Source: Bradyrhizobium sp. WSM1743
GTDB taxonomy: Bacteria; Pseudomonadota; Alphaproteobacteria; Rhizobiales; Xanthobacteraceae
DNA: 64,000 bases
Reading direction: 5' to 3'
NCBI RefSeq assembly: GCF_000473065.1
Contig: NZ_AXAZ01000025.1
Coordinates: 1 to 64,000 of the forward strand
The notes beneath the pieces were generated by a model. It saw nothing but the letters and a program-made list of their open reading frames with translations, had not been told where the DNA came from and made no database searches. Of this stretch, positions 62,571 through 64,000 are shown piece by piece; position 1 is the stretch's first letter, and each line of letters starts with the position of its first letter. Made by a program: the position numbers and the translations under genes.

Positions 62571-64000
62571 ATGAACCGGCCCTACAAGAAGATCGAGCGC
62601 GACCGCCATTTGCCGCTGATCGGCTACACCGAGATCGAGGCAGGCAAGCGCGAGCTCGCCCGTGCTCTGTTCGTGGAAGGCGAGAGCGAAACCGGCCGGC
62701 GTCTGCTCGAGGTGCTGCGCACCTACAAGATCGTCGACGAGGCCGAGCCGCGACTGGTGTTTCGCTGCGAGGCGGACGACCGCCAGGCCATGATCGTGAT
62801 CCGGGATGGGCGCGAGGAGATCAGCACCGAGATTGCGCAAGGCGAGCTTGAGGACCCCTACGCCTGCCCGCTAGCCGTGGCCAAGCTGGAAGCCTATTGC
62901 GAGGAGAAGGCGTTCCGTCTACGCGCCAAAAACGCCCCCGAAGACATCCCGATCAGCGAGATCATCACCCGCTATCTGGACCTGCTCGACCCCGACAATC
63001 TCGACAAGCGCGCCCGCGAGCTTAGGGAGCGCCAGTGCAAGGAGCTGAACGAGGCCAGCCCCTGGAACTACTTTCGCAGCTCGAAGAACGGCGGCACCCA
63101 GGTGATCGAATATGTGAAGAACATGCAGCTCGGCAAGCTCAACCGCAATTTCGGGCACAATTACCGACATTGGCGGCAGCAGCGTCCCAAGAAGCTCGGT
63201 GGCGTGGACGAGGCCGGCAACATGATCGAGAGCGTGAAGGACGGCACGATCCGCTCCCACCTCTCGGTCGTCAACCGGGCGTTCGCCTGGTTCCTGGACG
63301 AATACACCCCGCCGATCCGGCTGCAATTCGATATGCCGCCGATCGAGGACCGGCCGGACCAGAAGATCTGCCTGACCTGGGACGAGGTCCGGCGGGTGAT
63401 CCTGTGGTGCCTGGGCTACGTCTGGATCGTGGGCGAAGGTTTTGCCACTGAGTGGCGCATGTGTGGGGCGAGCTGGCGTCTGGTGCCGGTCCGGCTGCCG
63501 CGCAAGCAGACCGAATACCGGCTGAAGCTGATCCGGTTCATCCTGATCTATTTCCTGACCGGAACGCGTTTCAAGGCGATCCTCGATCTCGGCTGGGAGC
63601 CAATGAACAAGCGCGGCTGGATCGCGCTTGCAAGCTGCTGGATCTATCGCAATGGCCGCAAGACCCCGCGCAACAAGACCAAGCCCCGGGAGGCAGGTCC
63701 AATCCTCCCCCTCACCCGTCGCCTGTTCGTCGCCTGGCACGCCCGTGACGAGGCCTTGCGCCGGCGTGATGGTTGGACGCGGCCAGCGCGAGACCCGTAC
63801 TTCTACGTCGTCCACGACGGACGGGGCAACCCGATCAGCCGCCGCGTGATGGAGGATCTCGTGAAGGAGGCCTTTGCTGCCGTCGAGATCGGAACGACCG
63901 CGCACAAGTCCAAACACGGCGGCGTCACCACCTATCACGAGGCAGGCTTTCCGCTGCATCAGATCTCGTTCTTCTTCGGCACCACCGAGGATGTGGTCGA
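62571..64000 (+). CDS. Tyrosine recombinase-like protein, 3' end outside window
   Basis: The reading frame stays open from the ATG to the window edge (476 codons so far). An N-terminal arm-type region (MNRPYKKIERDRHLPLIGY...) is followed by a core-binding helical segment (DEAGNMIESVKDGTIRSHLSVVNRAFAWFLDEY) and a catalytic-type domain: FLTGTRFKAILDLGW with the first Arg, then AHKSKHGGVTTYHEAGFPLHQISFFFGT. The usual HxxR box is replaced by H-K-S-K, and the last Tyr lies past the edge. The protein may thus be a specialised or inactive recombinase. A GGGGGTG site precedes the start. Confidence 0.78.
   Translation, partial: MNRPYKKIERDRHLPLIGYTEIEAGKRELARALFVEGESETGRRLLEVLRTYKIVDEAEPRLVFRCEADDRQAMIVIRDGREEISTEIAQGELEDPYACPLAVAKLEAYCEEKAFRLRAKNAPEDIPISEIITRYLDLLDPDNLDKRARELRERQCKELNEASPWNYFRSSKNGGTQVIEYVKNMQLGKLNRNFGHNYRHWRQQRPKKLGGVDEAGNMIESVKDGTIRSHLSVVNRAFAWFLDEYTPPIRLQFDMPPIEDRPDQKICLTWDEVRRVILWCLGYVWIVGEGFATEWRMCGASWRLVPVRLPRKQTEYRLKLIRFILIYFLTGTRFKAILDLGWEPMNKRGWIALASCWIYRNGRKTPRNKTKPREAGPILPLTRRLFVAWHARDEALRRRDGWTRPARDPYFYVVHDGRGNPISRRVMEDLVKEAFAAVEIGTTAHKSKHGGVTTYHEAGFPLHQISFFFGTTEDVV

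Noticed and set aside
62919..63959. 346-codon open frame on the minus strand
   Set aside because: It is the shadow of the tyrosine recombinase frame on the plus strand, which has the protein motifs, start and ribosome site.

Overview
The window looks like the chromosome of a Bradyrhizobium-like alphaproteobacterium (order Hyphomicrobiales). This is inferred from high GC coding sequence, HvrA-type H-NS proteins, a complete Tad/Cpa pilus locus, a BgsAB-like beta-glucan synthase pair and a TTG/GTG/ATG start pattern with many 1-4 base gene overlaps. No rRNA and no intact tRNA was found. Almost everything to the left of about 50.3 kb concerns the cell surface; everything to the right is an integrated genomic island.

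Region 1 (1-5.3 kb) is a type I secretion module on the minus strand: a small unknown protein, an ABC exporter with an inactive C39-like domain, and an HlyD adaptor. It is flanked on both sides by DUF4082-encoding DNA, one copy intact but cut by the window edge and the other frameshifted. Region 2 (5.4-15.3 kb) is an exopolysaccharide locus. The dTDP-L-rhamnose genes rfbCBDA run leftward. A shared AT-rich control region separates them from a Wzc/GumC-type tyrosine autokinase, a Wzy/ligase-like membrane protein and an ExoY/WcaJ-type initiating sugar-phosphate transferase running rightward. Region 3 (15.3-21.2 kb) holds two divergent H-NS family proteins around AT-rich DNA, then a PqqD-like/HPr-kinase-like fusion with a partner nucleotidyltransferase, and small unknown proteins. 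Region 4 (21.2-26.8 kb) is a BgsB-BgsA-like polysaccharide synthase pair followed by a membrane diguanylate cyclase that could feed c-di-GMP to the PilZ domain of the synthase. Region 5 (28.5-40.8 kb) is a Tad pilus locus on the minus strand: flp, cpaA, cpaB, cpaE, tadA, tadB, tadC, an isoprenylcysteine-methyltransferase-like gene, tadE/tadG genes, cpaC, a lipoprotein and a TPR lipoprotein.

Region 6 (41.8-45.1 kb) is a scar. It is the decayed 3' part of a large Ca-binding, Ig-repeat type I secreted adhesin, joined directly to the 5' end of an unrelated MmgE/PrpD gene. Region 7 (45.3-49.9 kb) has housekeeping-like genes: a CBS protein, a phosphoesterase/nucleotidyltransferase pair and an S41 peptidase.

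Region 8 (50.3 kb to the right edge) is an integrated island. It starts at the 3' half of a tRNA-Lys(CTT) gene (an att remnant), followed by repeated GTGACCC sites, a perfect palindrome and a tyrosine recombinase. An IS21-family element interrupts a small gene. Beyond it lie an XRE regulator with matching dyad sites, then a tightly coupled operon encoding a soluble FtsH-like AAA+/M41 protease, an HNH protein, a phage-like protein of unknown function, another unknown and an excisionase-like HTH protein. A second, atypical tyrosine recombinase runs off the right edge. The protease operon is the best candidate here for an undescribed system; the PqqD-HprK/nucleotidyltransferase module is the second.
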